64,000 nt of DNA from positions 1 to 64,000 of the forward strand of contig CAVECB010000005.1 of the NCBI GenBank assembly GCA_963614215.1, given 5' to 3'. Below the pieces are notes generated by a model. It had not been told where the DNA came from. It did not search any database and was given only the letters and a program-made list of their open reading frames with translations. This DNA comes from CAVAWX01 sp963614215 (GTDB taxonomy: Bacteria; Actinomycetota; Coriobacteriia; Coriobacteriales; QAMH01). The translations under genes and the position numbers were made by a program. How positions within the stretch are numbered: the first letter of the stretch is position 1; each line of letters starts with the position of its first letter. Of this stretch, positions 8,746-16,543 are shown piece by piece.

Positions 8746-9227
8746 GCGCCGCCCCCCTCATCTGAGGAGGTGCGCGGGCTGGCGTCGTTCTCGCTCAGGG
8801 TGCGGCGGCCGGCGTCTTTTTCATCGAGCGCATGCGAGCTGGCGTCTTTCTCGTCGGAGACGCGAGATTTGCCCTCGTCGGCATCAGAGAAGACGAACAA
8901 GACGATGCCCGCCACGACCAGCACGGCACCGATGATTTTGCCGGGCGTCACCGCCTCGCCGAACAGCGCCACGCCCCAAAAAAGCCCCCACACGATGGTG
9001 ATGGCCTTGTTCGCGAAGGCCGTCGCGAGCGGCATACGCCTGATGACCTGCTGCCAACCGAGCGCGTAGACGCCCATCAAGACGAGCACGCCCGCCCACA
9101 TGACGAAAAATCCGGTGCTGAAGAAGTCCTCGCCCGCCGCGTATTTACTCAGCACGTCGGTGCACGACCAGATGGCGAGCATCACGTGCAAGACGATTAG
9201 CACGATTATGCGATGCGAGCCTTTCAC
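8742..9227 (-). CDS. Short EamA-family transporter, partner of the next gene
   Basis: This 161-aa protein has four helices in residues 1-110 (IIVLIVLHVMLAIWSC, FFVMWAGVLVLMGVYALG, ATAFANKAITIVWGLFWGVALFG, IIGAVLVVAGIVLFVF). A hydrophilic tail with imperfect repeats (VSDEKDASS, LDEKDAGR, LSENDASPR) follows. I chose GTG 9227 over the upstream ATG at 9320: GTG overlaps the VanZ stop as GTGA, and a purine-rich GAAGGGAAGAGG lies 6 bases before it. Together with the 117-aa downstream gene it looks like a two-component small DMT transporter. The tail repeat is peculiar to this protein. Confidence 0.72.
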   Translation of the reverse strand: MKGSHRIIVLIVLHVMLAIWSCTDVLSKYAAGEDFFSTGFFVMWAGVLVLMGVYALGWQQVIRRMPLATAFANKAITIVWGLFWGVALFGEAVTPGKIIGAVLVVAGIVLFVFSDADEGKSRVSDEKDASSHALDEKDAGRRTLSENDASPRTSSDEGGGA

Positions 9228-9904
9228 GGACGCCTCTTCCCTTCCCTTCTCCTGATGCGGCAAGCGCGACGCCTCCATGCCACGAGGGCGGCCAGCGCGC
9301 TGCCGAGCGCGGCACCGCATGAGTCTATCGCGACATCGGTGAAAAGTCCCGCACGCCCGGGCACGAAAAGCTGGTGGAACTCGTCGCTTGCGGCATAGAG
9401 CGCTGAAAAGGAGAAGGCCGCCAGAGCGATGAAGAAAATGGCGCGGCTTGCTCCCGCATCTTCACCCGCGCCCGCGCCTGCGCCTGCGCCTGCTCCCGCA
9501 CCCCTCTCGACGCTTTCATCTGCAGATGCGCCAACGCCTTCACACACAACATCGGACGCATCCATAGCTCCGCCCGCGCCCATGCCCGCACGCCGCACAA
9601 AACGCGCCTGCGAGAAGGCCGTGAAGGCCAGGGCCGCCAAAATGGCGTATTCGGTGATGTGGGCGCCCTTGCGCACGGGCAGGCTCATGCGCGCCAGAAG
9701 CTCCGCGCGCGCATCGGCCGGCATGTCCGCCCAGTCGGGGCACAACAGCTGCGCGAGCCAGGCAGCCACGCTCTCGCTCATCCCGCCCGAGGCGCCGCCC
9801 GTCTTTGCCGACATGTAGAAGATGAAGGCCATCCACGCGAGCAGCGCCGCCGCCGCGAAGGCAAGCTTCACCAGCTCTGCTCTCGCAATACCCCTGCCCA
9901 TCAC
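9224..9904 (-). CDS. VanZ-like integral membrane protein
   Basis: This 226-aa protein has the VanZ-like layout: a first helix with MAFIFYMSAKTG, an HITEYAILAALAF segment (about 96-108), and a late helix with DEFHQLFVPGRAGLFTDVAIDSCGA, the conserved E-H-Q-F-x-P-G-R motif of the family. VanZ proteins are linked to low-level teicoplanin resistance, but most members have no known function. An (Ala-Gly)n low-complexity insertion (about residues 136-150) sits in a loop. The stop overlaps the next gene as GTGA, so the three minus-strand genes form one operon of envelope proteins. Confidence 0.78.
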   Translation of the reverse strand: MMGRGIARAELVKLAFAAAALLAWMAFIFYMSAKTGGASGGMSESVAAWLAQLLCPDWADMPADARAELLARMSLPVRKGAHITEYAILAALAFTAFSQARFVRRAGMGAGGAMDASDVVCEGVGASADESVERGAGAGAGAGAGAGEDAGASRAIFFIALAAFSFSALYAASDEFHQLFVPGRAGLFTDVAIDSCGAALGSALAALVAWRRRACRIRRREGKRRP

Positions 9905-9999
9905 CTTCGCTTCGCGTCTCCTTAAACCAGCCGTATAAAAATATGCTCACGAGTATATTCCGTTTCATCTAGCAAAGAGTAGGCGCCCTCCAAGGCTGC

Positions 10000-10028
10000 T
10001 TGGCGCGGCGGATGCAATCTTGCTAAAA
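10000..10028 (+). promoter_or_regulatory. Candidate promoter of the toxin-antitoxin operon
   Basis: TTGGCG at 10000-10005 and TAAAAT at 10023-10028 are 17 bases apart, and TG-C precedes the -10 as an extended element. The region is AT-richer than its surroundings and ends 38 bases before the GTG start of the antitoxin. Confidence 0.45.
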
Positions 10029-10065
10029 TTCAAGCGTAAATTTCAGCGCAGCGAATGGAGGGACT

Positions 10066-10362
10066 GTGGCAACTCTCACGGCAACGGCAAGTGAGGCGAG
10101 GGCGAATTTCTCGCAAATCGCTAACGGCGTCTGCGAAACGGGACAGCCCGTCACGGTGTTCAAGAACTCGAAACCATGGGTACGAATCATCCCCTCGAAC
10201 TTTCCTTCTTCGGCAATCGAAGAAGACGATGACAGATACATCGAAAGGGTTGCCGAGGCGTTGGAGAGCAGCGAGCGTCAGTTTGCCGAGGGCAAATACC
10301 ACGAAGGCAGCGACACCTTATTCGAGATGCTCAAAGAAAGACACCCCGAGACATGGTCGTAA
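10066..10362 (+). CDS. Phd/YefM-family antitoxin
   Basis: This 98-aa protein starts with TATASEARANFSQIANGV, the DNA-binding beta-strand/helix typical of Phd/YefM antitoxins (the x-x-x-S-E-A-R-x-x-F signature). A VTVFKNSKPWVRIIP strand pair and an acidic C-terminal part that would wrap the toxin follow. GTG 10066 is chosen because GGAGGGA precedes it by 3-4 bases. It overlaps the toxin gene by 10 bases, as usual for type II TA operons, and should autorepress the promoter just upstream. Confidence 0.85.
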   Translation: MATLTATASEARANFSQIANGVCETGQPVTVFKNSKPWVRIIPSNFPSSAIEEDDDRYIERVAEALESSERQFAEGKYHEGSDTLFEMLKERHPETWS

Positions 10363-10625
10363 GCATCGAGTTTTCAGAGCAGTTCCTTGAAGACGCAGGT
10401 CAAATCTACTCCCCTGGGCTTGCCAAGAGACTGAAAAGGACGATTCTCTTGCTTGAAGTGGTTCCGACGATGGGTTCGAAAATCATCCGGGATTCGCTCA
10501 AAAAACGCTTCGGCAAGGACATCTTCAAGCTGGTCGTCGAGCCGTTCGACCTGATTTACACCTACGACGAGGCTGCTCGGTGCGTGCGCCTGCATGCGCT
10601 CGTGCCCCAGAAAACGGTAAAGTAA
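10353..10625 (+). CDS. RelE/ParE-family toxin
   Basis: This 90-aa basic protein has the RelE/ParE fold signature: an N-terminal beta strand (SIEFSEQFLEDA), two helices with LAKRLKRTILLLE, and C-terminal strands DIFKLVVEPFDLIYTYDEAARCVRLHALVPQ split across residues 53-86. RelE members cleave ribosome-bound mRNA and ParE members target gyrase; which applies here cannot be told from sequence. The ATG lies within the end of the antitoxin gene, so synthesis is coupled to the antitoxin. Confidence 0.8.
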   Translation: MVVSIEFSEQFLEDAGQIYSPGLAKRLKRTILLLEVVPTMGSKIIRDSLKKRFGKDIFKLVVEPFDLIYTYDEAARCVRLHALVPQKTVK

Positions 10626-10679
10626 GGCGGCACGCGCGCCAGCGGACAAATATTCGACGCCAAGTACTGGAGTCGGTCT

Positions 10680-10685
10680 TATACT
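10680..10685 (+). promoter_or_regulatory. Candidate -10 element of the arsenosugar-type pair
   Basis: TATACT sits 39 bases before the ATG at 10724, inside a small inverted repeat (ATAC, four bases, GTAT at 10681-10692). No good -35 is seen, so an activator or a weak promoter is possible. Confidence 0.3.
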
Positions 10686-10723
10686 GTCGTATAGCAAGTA
10701 CCGTCGAGAAAGGAGCTCGCACC

Positions 10724-11062
10724 ATGGAAACCTACTACAACCCCGAAGACCTCTCCAAGTTCAGCCCGGCAGGCGTCGGCTCGGTTCGCCCGGAGCTGTT
10801 CGAGAAGTTCATGGGCTGGTACGGCGACGTGTTCAAGGACGGCGCGCTGAGCGAGCGCGAGAAGGATCTGATTGCGCTAGCCGTGGCGTCTGCCCTGCAA
10901 TGCCCCTACTGCATCGACGCCTACACGAACGCCTCGCTCGAGCACGGCGCCGACGAGGAGCAGCTGACCGAGGCCTTGCACGTGGCGGCCGCCATACGCG
11001 GCGGCGCAGCCCTCGCGCACGGCGTGCAGATGCGCAACGTCATCGACAAGGTCGATTTCTGA
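10724..11062 (+). CDS. AhpD/carboxymuconolactone decarboxylase-like protein linked to ArsS
   Basis: This 112-aa protein has the AhpD-like helical core with the redox pair in LQCPYCIDAYTNAS (CPYC, about residues 55-58) followed by AALHVAAAIRGGAALAHG-type helices. The closest family I recognise is the peroxidase-like protein found beside the radical SAM enzyme ArsS in arsenosugar biosynthesis loci. ATG 10724 has AAAGGAG 7 bases upstream. The stop overlaps the arsS start as TGATG. A general disulfide or hydroperoxide reductase role is an alternative, but the pairing with ArsS is the specific hint. Confidence 0.8.
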   Translation: METYYNPEDLSKFSPAGVGSVRPELFEKFMGWYGDVFKDGALSEREKDLIALAVASALQCPYCIDAYTNASLEHGADEEQLTEALHVAAAIRGGAALAHGVQMRNVIDKVDF

Positions 11063-12036
11063 TGGCCGGCGAAGAGGTAGCGTCGGCGCTCGCGTCCGTG
11101 CCCCCCTTCGTCGAGCGCGTGCCCAAGGACTGCCGCCGCACGAAGGAGCGCCTGGGCACCCTGCAGGTGAACCTCGGGTACATGTGCAACCTGTCCTGCA
11201 AGCATTGCCACCTGCAGTGCAGCCCCACGCGCGTCGAAATGATGGAGCGCGACACCATGCAGGCGTGCCTCGATGCCTATGAGACGGGCGGCTTTACCAG
11301 CATGGACATCACGGGCGGGGCGCCGGAGATGCACCCGGACTACGAGTGGTTTTTGAGCGAGGTGCACGCGCGGGGCATACGCCCCATATGCCGCACGAAC
11401 CTGTGCATCTTGACCGAGCCGGCCTACGAGAAGTTCGCCCAGCTCTACGCCGACTACGACGTGAGCCTCATGGCGTCGATGCCCTACTACTCCGCCCGCA
11501 CGGTCGACAAGGTGCGCGGATCCGGCGTCTTCGAGCGCAACATCGAGGCGGCGCGGCGCTTAAACGAACTGGGATTTGGCACGGGCGCACACGAGCTGGT
11601 CTTCGTCTACAACCCGGCTGGCGCTGTGCTGCCGCCGTCACAGGACTCGGCCGAGGAGGAGTTCAAGGCGCGCATGGCCGACGAGTTCGGCGTGCACTTC
11701 GACTCGCTCATCGCCATCGCCAACAACCCCTCTGGTCGCTTTGCCGAGCGCCTGGCCGCGCGCGGCAACCTGTCGGCCTACATGAAGCGCTTGGAAGGCG
11801 CCTTCAACGAGGCTACCTGCGAGGGCATGATGTGCCGCGACCAAGTGAGCGTGGACTGGCAAGGAAAGTGCTACGACTGCGACTTCAACCAGGCACTCGG
11901 ACTGCCGGTCGAGGGCGGCACGACCATCTTCGATTTGGCGAAGGCGGCGCCATCCCCGCGCGACATCGTCTTTGCCAACCACTGCTACGGCTGCTGCGCG
12001 GGCGCCGGGTCGAGCTGCGGCGGCGCGACGGCGTAA
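11062..12036 (+). CDS. arsS: Radical SAM/Cys-rich protein, ArsS-like (arsenosugar biosynthesis)
   Basis: This 324-aa radical SAM enzyme has CNLSCKHCH (CxxxCxxC, about residues 39-46) for the SAM-binding cluster and a GGAPEMHPDYEWF segment typical of this family. Its C-terminal Cys-rich part (CYDCDFNQALG; CYGCCAGAGSSCGG) is shared with the ArsS group, where it binds extra clusters. In other bacteria ArsS, with the methyltransferase ArsM, makes 5'-deoxyadenosyl arsenic compounds. No arsM is visible in the window, so the pathway partner is elsewhere or the substrate differs. It is translated directly after the AhpD-like gene. Confidence 0.85.
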   Translation: MAGEEVASALASVPPFVERVPKDCRRTKERLGTLQVNLGYMCNLSCKHCHLQCSPTRVEMMERDTMQACLDAYETGGFTSMDITGGAPEMHPDYEWFLSEVHARGIRPICRTNLCILTEPAYEKFAQLYADYDVSLMASMPYYSARTVDKVRGSGVFERNIEAARRLNELGFGTGAHELVFVYNPAGAVLPPSQDSAEEEFKARMADEFGVHFDSLIAIANNPSGRFAERLAARGNLSAYMKRLEGAFNEATCEGMMCRDQVSVDWQGKCYDCDFNQALGLPVEGGTTIFDLAKAAPSPRDIVFANHCYGCCAGAGSSCGGATA

Positions 12037-12300
12037 GCCCTGCACAGGAAAGGCTTCGAAAGATACAGGACTCGCGCTTTGTCCAAGGGGGCGTCCACGC
12101 GGCGCCCCCTTCGCGGCGCCCCCTTTGCATTGCCCCTTCGCGTTATCCCCTTCGCGCCACCGCCCCCCTCACCGCATGACAGCTCCTCCTCACCGTAAAG
12201 CAACTCGCCTTCATCGCATGGCAGTCCCCCTTCACCACACAGCAACTCCCCCGCACATAGAAACAGCGTTCACGTATTGGAATTGTAAAAATTCCCATAT
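12037..12300 (+). other. Non-coding, C-rich degenerate repeats
   Basis: No gene is supported. The stretch 12090-12255 is built from loosely repeated C-rich units (variants of CCCCTTCGCG and CACCGCATGACAG / CATCGCATGGCAG). Every frame gives low-complexity peptide without family resemblance. Confidence 0.5.
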
Positions 12301-12328
12301 TTGCACGGTGCATATATTCGGCTATCAT
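12301..12328 (+). promoter_or_regulatory. Candidate promoter of the phn operon
   Basis: TTGCAC at 12301-12306 and TATCAT at 12323-12328 are separated by 16 bases within an AT-rich island (about 12270-12335) in otherwise GC-rich DNA. The element would drive the small ORF at 12360 and the transporter genes. Confidence 0.5.
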
Positions 12329-12359
12329 TTCCGCGTCTGTGGAAAAACGAGGAGGGCGC

Positions 12360-12461
12360 ATGGCCGATCGAGAGACGACATGGGCAAAAGGCGGCAACGT
12401 GTGGGCCATGAAAGCCGTCATGAACATGCTCGAAGACGAAGTCGGCGAGGTCCTCGTGTAG
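12360..12461 (+). CDS. 33-codon small ORF upstream of phnD
   Basis: ATG 12360 follows a strong ribosome binding site (GAGGAGGG, spacing about 4) and lies 32 bases after the candidate promoter. It encodes 33 residues, starting MADRETTWAKGG and ending MLEDEVGEVLV, with two Trp and a cluster of Met. I recognise no family. The excellent translation signals and its place between the promoter and phnD suggest either a leader peptide controlling the transporter or a real small protein. Two small hairpins follow before phnD. Confidence 0.45.
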   Translation: MADRETTWAKGGNVWAMKAVMNMLEDEVGEVLV

Positions 12462-12489
12462 CGGGCGAGCGCACATCACATGGGATAGA

Positions 12490-12538
12490 CCGGAAAAACT
12501 TCCGGATTGTCCGCCGCAAGGCACGGGCGGCGCTTTTC
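12490..12538 (+). promoter_or_regulatory. Tandem hairpins between small ORF and phnD (possible attenuator)
   Basis: A 6-bp stem (CCGGAA / TTCCGG, loop AAAC, 12490-12505) is followed by CCGCC / GGCGG (12511-12530) and CGCTTTTC. The short T run makes termination plausible but weak. Confidence 0.25.
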
Positions 12539-12591
12539 GTCCGAGCCGTGCGGCATAGGGAAAGGGTTTTAGGAAAAGAAGGGAAGAAAGA

Positions 12592-13677
12592 ATGGCAAAT
12601 GTGAATCGCAGACAGTTCATCGGGGGCGCCGCGGCTTTGATCGCCGCAGGCGTCATGGGCGCTGGCCTGGCGGGCTGCGGCGCGTCCGGCTCGTCGTCGA
12701 GCAGCGGCAGCAGCAGCGCCTCCAAGCTCGACAAGGTCGTCTTCGTCTGGGAGCCCAACGAGTCCACGACCACCTACGACGGCATGCGCGAGGAAGTCGC
12801 GAAGTGCTTCGAGGCCGGCAGCGGCATCCCCTGCGAGATGATGACCACGACCGACTACAACGTGACCATCGAGTCGCTCGTCTCGGGCAAGGCCCAGTTC
12901 GCCTCGCTCGGCGCCTCCGAGTACCTCGAGTCGCACGCCAAAAACAAAGACATCGACATCGCGTTTGTCTTGTCCAACGACCAAGGCGAGCTCGACGAGG
13001 TCTCCTACCACTCCATGATCTGCGTGCGCACCGAGGATGCCGACAAGTATAAGGACGCAAACGGCAACTACTCCCTCGACAACATCAAGGGCAAGTCGTT
13101 TTCCTTCGTCAACCTCAACTCCACCTCGGGCTTCGTGGTGCCGGCCACCGTCATCAAAAACCAGTTCTCGCTGGGCAGCACCGACGATCTGGCCGAGGGC
13201 GGCGCAGACAAGTTCTTCTCCAACGTGCTGCTGCCGGGCTCGCACCCGGGCTCGCTCTACAACCTGGTCTCGGGCGATGCCGACCTGGCGGTCTTCGCCG
13301 ACTATTTGACCGACCCCTTCGACGAGCTGGTCTCGGGGACGGCAGGCGAGACCGGCGCCGTCTACAAGATCAAGGAAGGCGTCGACACGCCGCTTGACAA
13401 GTCCGGCGGCAAGTCCTTCACCGTCATCGACTCGCTGGCTGTGCCGGCGGTGCCCATCTGCGTGAACAAGGCCGCGATCGACGACGAGACCCGCGAGAAG
13501 ATCATCGCCTACATGACCGGCGACGAGGTGGCCGCCAACAAGAAGATCTTCCCCGACCCCAACGACACCGAGACGGTCTCGAACTGGAGCAAGAAGACGG
13601 ACAAGGTGCGTTTCGTGCGCGCCGACGACAGCTACTACGACTCCTTCCGCAAGATGATCGGCTGGACCGAAGGCTAA
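12592..13677 (+). CDS. phnD: PhnD-like phosphonate/phosphite ABC transporter substrate-binding lipoprotein
   Basis: This 361-aa protein has a Tat-like signal (NRRQFIGGAAALIAAG) ending in a lipobox (LAGC, Cys at about 26), a Ser-rich linker and a PhnD-type periplasmic-binding fold. Family segments include VFVWEPNE, MTTTDYNVTIESLVSGKAQFASLGASEYL (the K-A-Q-F-A-S-L-G run) and SFVNLNSTSGFVVPA. It should be an exported lipoprotein that captures a phosphonate, phosphite or related oxyanion for the PhnC/PhnE transporter next door. GGAAAAGAAGGG precedes the ATG. No C-P lyase or phosphite dehydrogenase gene is nearby, so the ligand stays open. Confidence 0.88.
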   Translation: MANVNRRQFIGGAAALIAAGVMGAGLAGCGASGSSSSSGSSSASKLDKVVFVWEPNESTTTYDGMREEVAKCFEAGSGIPCEMMTTTDYNVTIESLVSGKAQFASLGASEYLESHAKNKDIDIAFVLSNDQGELDEVSYHSMICVRTEDADKYKDANGNYSLDNIKGKSFSFVNLNSTSGFVVPATVIKNQFSLGSTDDLAEGGADKFFSNVLLPGSHPGSLYNLVSGDADLAVFADYLTDPFDELVSGTAGETGAVYKIKEGVDTPLDKSGGKSFTVIDSLAVPAVPICVNKAAIDDETREKIIAYMTGDEVAANKKIFPDPNDTETVSNWSKKTDKVRFVRADDSYYDSFRKMIGWTEG

Positions 13678-13705
13678 AAACGAAAGAGCTGGTAAAAGGA
13701 GCCGC

Positions 13706-14653
13706 ATGAAGACGATGGAGACGGATATGGCCGCAGAAAACGGGACGCGGGCGCACGACGCGCTTGCGACGGGCAACGCGAAAGAGGCGGGCACAAGTCC
13801 GCTTTTACGCGTGAGCGATCTGGTGAAAAGCTACGACGGCAAGGAAAACGCCATCGAGGGCGTGAACCTCTCCGTGGACCGCGGCCAGTTCGTCTCCATC
13901 ATCGGCAAGTCCGGCGCGGGCAAATCCACTTTCCTGCGCTGCGTGAACAAACTCATCACCCCCACGTCGGGCAGCGTCGTCTTCGACGGCCAGGACATGG
14001 CCCGGTTGCGCGGAGGCAAGCTGCGGCGGGCGCGGCGCAAGGTGAGCATGGTCTTCCAGCACTACAACCTCGTCAGCCGCTCGACCGCCGTCGAAAACGT
14101 CTTGCAGGGCCGCCTTGGCTACAAGAACTCGCTTGCCGGCGCGCTTGGGCTGTTTTCCGACGAGGAAAAGGAGAAAGCCGTCTCGATGCTTGAACAGGTG
14201 GGTCTGGGCGACTACGTGTGCACGCGCGTCGACCAGCTCTCCGGCGGGCAAAAGCAGCGCGTCGGCATTGCGCGCGCTCTCGTGCAAGAGCCGCTGCTCA
14301 TACTGGCCGACGAGCCCATCGCAAGCTTGGACCCCGCGTCCTCGCGCACTGTCATGGAGCATTTGCGCTGGGCAGTCGACGAGTTGGGGGTGGCCGCGCT
14401 CGTCAGCTTGCACCAGGTGGAATTCGCCGTCGAGTTCTCCGACCGCATCATCGGCATCGCCGGCGGCACGGTGCGCTTCGACGGGTCTCCCGACGAGCTA
14501 GACGAGGCGACGATTCGCGAGATCTACGGCATGGATGCGGGTGAAAACGCGAGCGGCGCGGATGCAAAAGATGCATCCGAAACGGATGAAACCGGCGGCG
14601 CGGACGCAAGCAGGGCGGACGTGGTAGACGCGCGCGAGCAGGAGCAAGCGTGA
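13706..14653 (+). CDS. phnC: PhnC-like ABC transporter ATP-binding protein
   Basis: This 315-aa ATPase has Walker A GKSGAGKSTF (about 70), a Q-loop VFQHYNL, signature LSGGQKQRVGIARAL (about 175-190), Walker B LLILADEPIASLDP and a switch His (VSLHQVEFA). The PhnC subfamily is indicated by the NLVSRSTAVENVLQGRLGY segment. Residues 1-30 and the last 40 are low-complexity extensions (GADAKDASETDETGG) beyond the usual 250-260 aa. It is the motor of the importer. The stop overlaps the permease GTG start. Confidence 0.9.
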   Translation: MKTMETDMAAENGTRAHDALATGNAKEAGTSPLLRVSDLVKSYDGKENAIEGVNLSVDRGQFVSIIGKSGAGKSTFLRCVNKLITPTSGSVVFDGQDMARLRGGKLRRARRKVSMVFQHYNLVSRSTAVENVLQGRLGYKNSLAGALGLFSDEEKEKAVSMLEQVGLGDYVCTRVDQLSGGQKQRVGIARALVQEPLLILADEPIASLDPASSRTVMEHLRWAVDELGVAALVSLHQVEFAVEFSDRIIGIAGGTVRFDGSPDELDEATIREIYGMDAGENASGADAKDASETDETGGADASRADVVDAREQEQA

Positions 14654-16365
14654 AGGCGCGCAAGGCGGCCGAGGTCGGCAGCAAAACAGAACTTGCAGGC
14701 GGTGGCACCTCGACCGTCGCAACCGGCCTTGCGGCAGTCCAGCGCCTCTACCGCAAAAAGGGCATGGCACTTGCGGCGGGCGTGGCGCTTTTCCTCGCAC
14801 TGGGCTGGAGCTGCTCGCTGTTCGTCGGCTTCGACCTCGTAGAGGCGGTGGCCGACCTCATCTCCGGCTTTGTCTGGTTCACCACCCACTTCATGCCCGA
14901 CGCAGCCAGCTTCCAAAAGCTCAACCGCATACTCCCCGCGCTGTTTTCCACCTTCCTCGACTCGGTAGCGGCCTCGGCCACGGCGGCGGTGCTGGCCTAC
15001 ATACTCGCGATACTCGGCTCGCGCTCGGTCGGCCTCAAAGGCCCGGTGCCCCTGATCGTGCGCGCAATCGCCTCGGTGTTTCGCAACATCCCCATCGTTG
15101 CCTGGGCGTTTTTGCTGCTCTTCTCCTTCAAGCAAAGCGAGTTCACCGGATACCTCGCCCTCTTCCTGCAAAGCCTAGGCTTTCTCACGCGCTGCTTTCT
15201 GGAAAACCTCGACGAGCTGCCGGCCGGCCCCATAGAGGCGCTGCGGGCGACGGGCGCGTCGTATCTGCAAGTGGTCTGCCGCGCCGTCATCCCCATGAGC
15301 ATCACGCAGGTCGTCAGCTGGGTACTCTACATGATCGAGACCAACATCCGCGACGCCACGCTGGTGGGCATGCTCACGGGCACGGGCATCGGCTTTGTCT
15401 TCGACCTCTTCTACAAGCAGTTCGACTACGCCGAAGCCGGCCTCGTGCTGGTCTGCGTCATCATCGTCGTCATTGCCTGCGAGACGACCTCCAACTTCAT
15501 CCGCCGCAGCCTGCTCGAACCTCCCTCCGACACCCACGGGCTTGCGAAAAGCGCCTCGGGCAAGGTGAAGACGCGCGTGCGCGAGCGCTACGATTTCGTG
15601 TTGGCCGTCGTGCTCATCGCCATCGTCGTCGTGACCGTCGGAACCTTCGTGCAGATGGACTACGGCAAGGTCGACCTCGGGCAAGCGTTGCGCGACTGCC
15701 TGTCCAATTTCGCCACCATGGCCACGCAGCCGCACGTGGACGGGCACTTCCGGTACGCGACGCTGGTAAACGAGCTTTTCGTCACCTTCGCCCTAACGGT
15801 TCTCACCACCTTGGGCGCAGCGGCCATCGCGCTTGTCTTGGGGCTTGCCGCGGCCAGCAATCTCTCGAACAAGCTCGCGAGCAACATCATCAAGATTGTC
15901 ATGTCCATCATCCGCGCGGTGCCCACCATCTTGTGGGTGCTCATCTTCACCGTCGCCATCGGGCTGGGTCCCGAAGCCGCCGTCATCGGCATGCTCTTTC
16001 ACGGGGTGGGCTATCTCGTGAAGGCCTATTCGGAAAGCTTCGAGGAGGTCAGTCCGGGCGTGCTGGAAGCGCTGCGTGCGACGGGCGCCTCGTGGTGGCA
16101 AGTGGTCTTTCACGGCGTGTTTAAGGAGAAGGTCAACGAGATGCTGTCGTGGACTTTCATCCGTTTCGAGATAAATTTCGTCGCGGCTGTCGTCGTGGCG
16201 GGCATGGCAGGCTCGGGCGGCATCGGGTACTCGCTGTTTTTGGCGGGCAACTACTATTTCAACATCCACGAGATCGGCCTGATTGTGTGGATGTGCCTCA
16301 TCGTATCGGTGGTGCTCGAAATCGTCGCCACGAAGCTGCGGCGGCGCTTCATCGTGCAGCGCTAG
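14650..16365 (+). CDS. phnE: Fused double PhnE permease of the phosphonate-type importer
   Basis: This 571-aa membrane protein contains two complete PhnE permease units in one chain. Each has a BPD_transp_1 EAA loop: EALRATGASYLQVVCR at about residue 197 and EALRATGASWWQVVFH at about residue 475. A linker near residues 290-330 joins them. PhnE is normally about 270 aa and works as a homo- or heterodimer, so the fusion supplies both halves of the channel from one gene. GTG 14650 overlaps the phnC stop as GTGA. It closes the operon; the following 178 bases show no clear gene. Confidence 0.9.
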   Translation: MKARKAAEVGSKTELAGGGTSTVATGLAAVQRLYRKKGMALAAGVALFLALGWSCSLFVGFDLVEAVADLISGFVWFTTHFMPDAASFQKLNRILPALFSTFLDSVAASATAAVLAYILAILGSRSVGLKGPVPLIVRAIASVFRNIPIVAWAFLLLFSFKQSEFTGYLALFLQSLGFLTRCFLENLDELPAGPIEALRATGASYLQVVCRAVIPMSITQVVSWVLYMIETNIRDATLVGMLTGTGIGFVFDLFYKQFDYAEAGLVLVCVIIVVIACETTSNFIRRSLLEPPSDTHGLAKSASGKVKTRVRERYDFVLAVVLIAIVVVTVGTFVQMDYGKVDLGQALRDCLSNFATMATQPHVDGHFRYATLVNELFVTFALTVLTTLGAAAIALVLGLAAASNLSNKLASNIIKIVMSIIRAVPTILWVLIFTVAIGLGPEAAVIGMLFHGVGYLVKAYSESFEEVSPGVLEALRATGASWWQVVFHGVFKEKVNEMLSWTFIRFEINFVAAVVVAGMAGSGGIGYSLFLAGNYYFNIHEIGLIVWMCLIVSVVLEIVATKLRRRFIVQR

Positions 16366-16543
16366 CGGCGAGCGAAGGCAAGGGCGCCTGCCTGCCCGTA
16401 TGTTTCGGACATCGCGAAGCATCGCCCGCGCGGCGTAAGGAGGGATGAAGGCTTGGCTCAGATGCGGCGCAGGCGCGCATATGGTGAAAGCCAAAGGCGC
16501 CGCGCCGTGCGGCAATGAGCCGAAAAAGCGGGATTGGCCGCCC

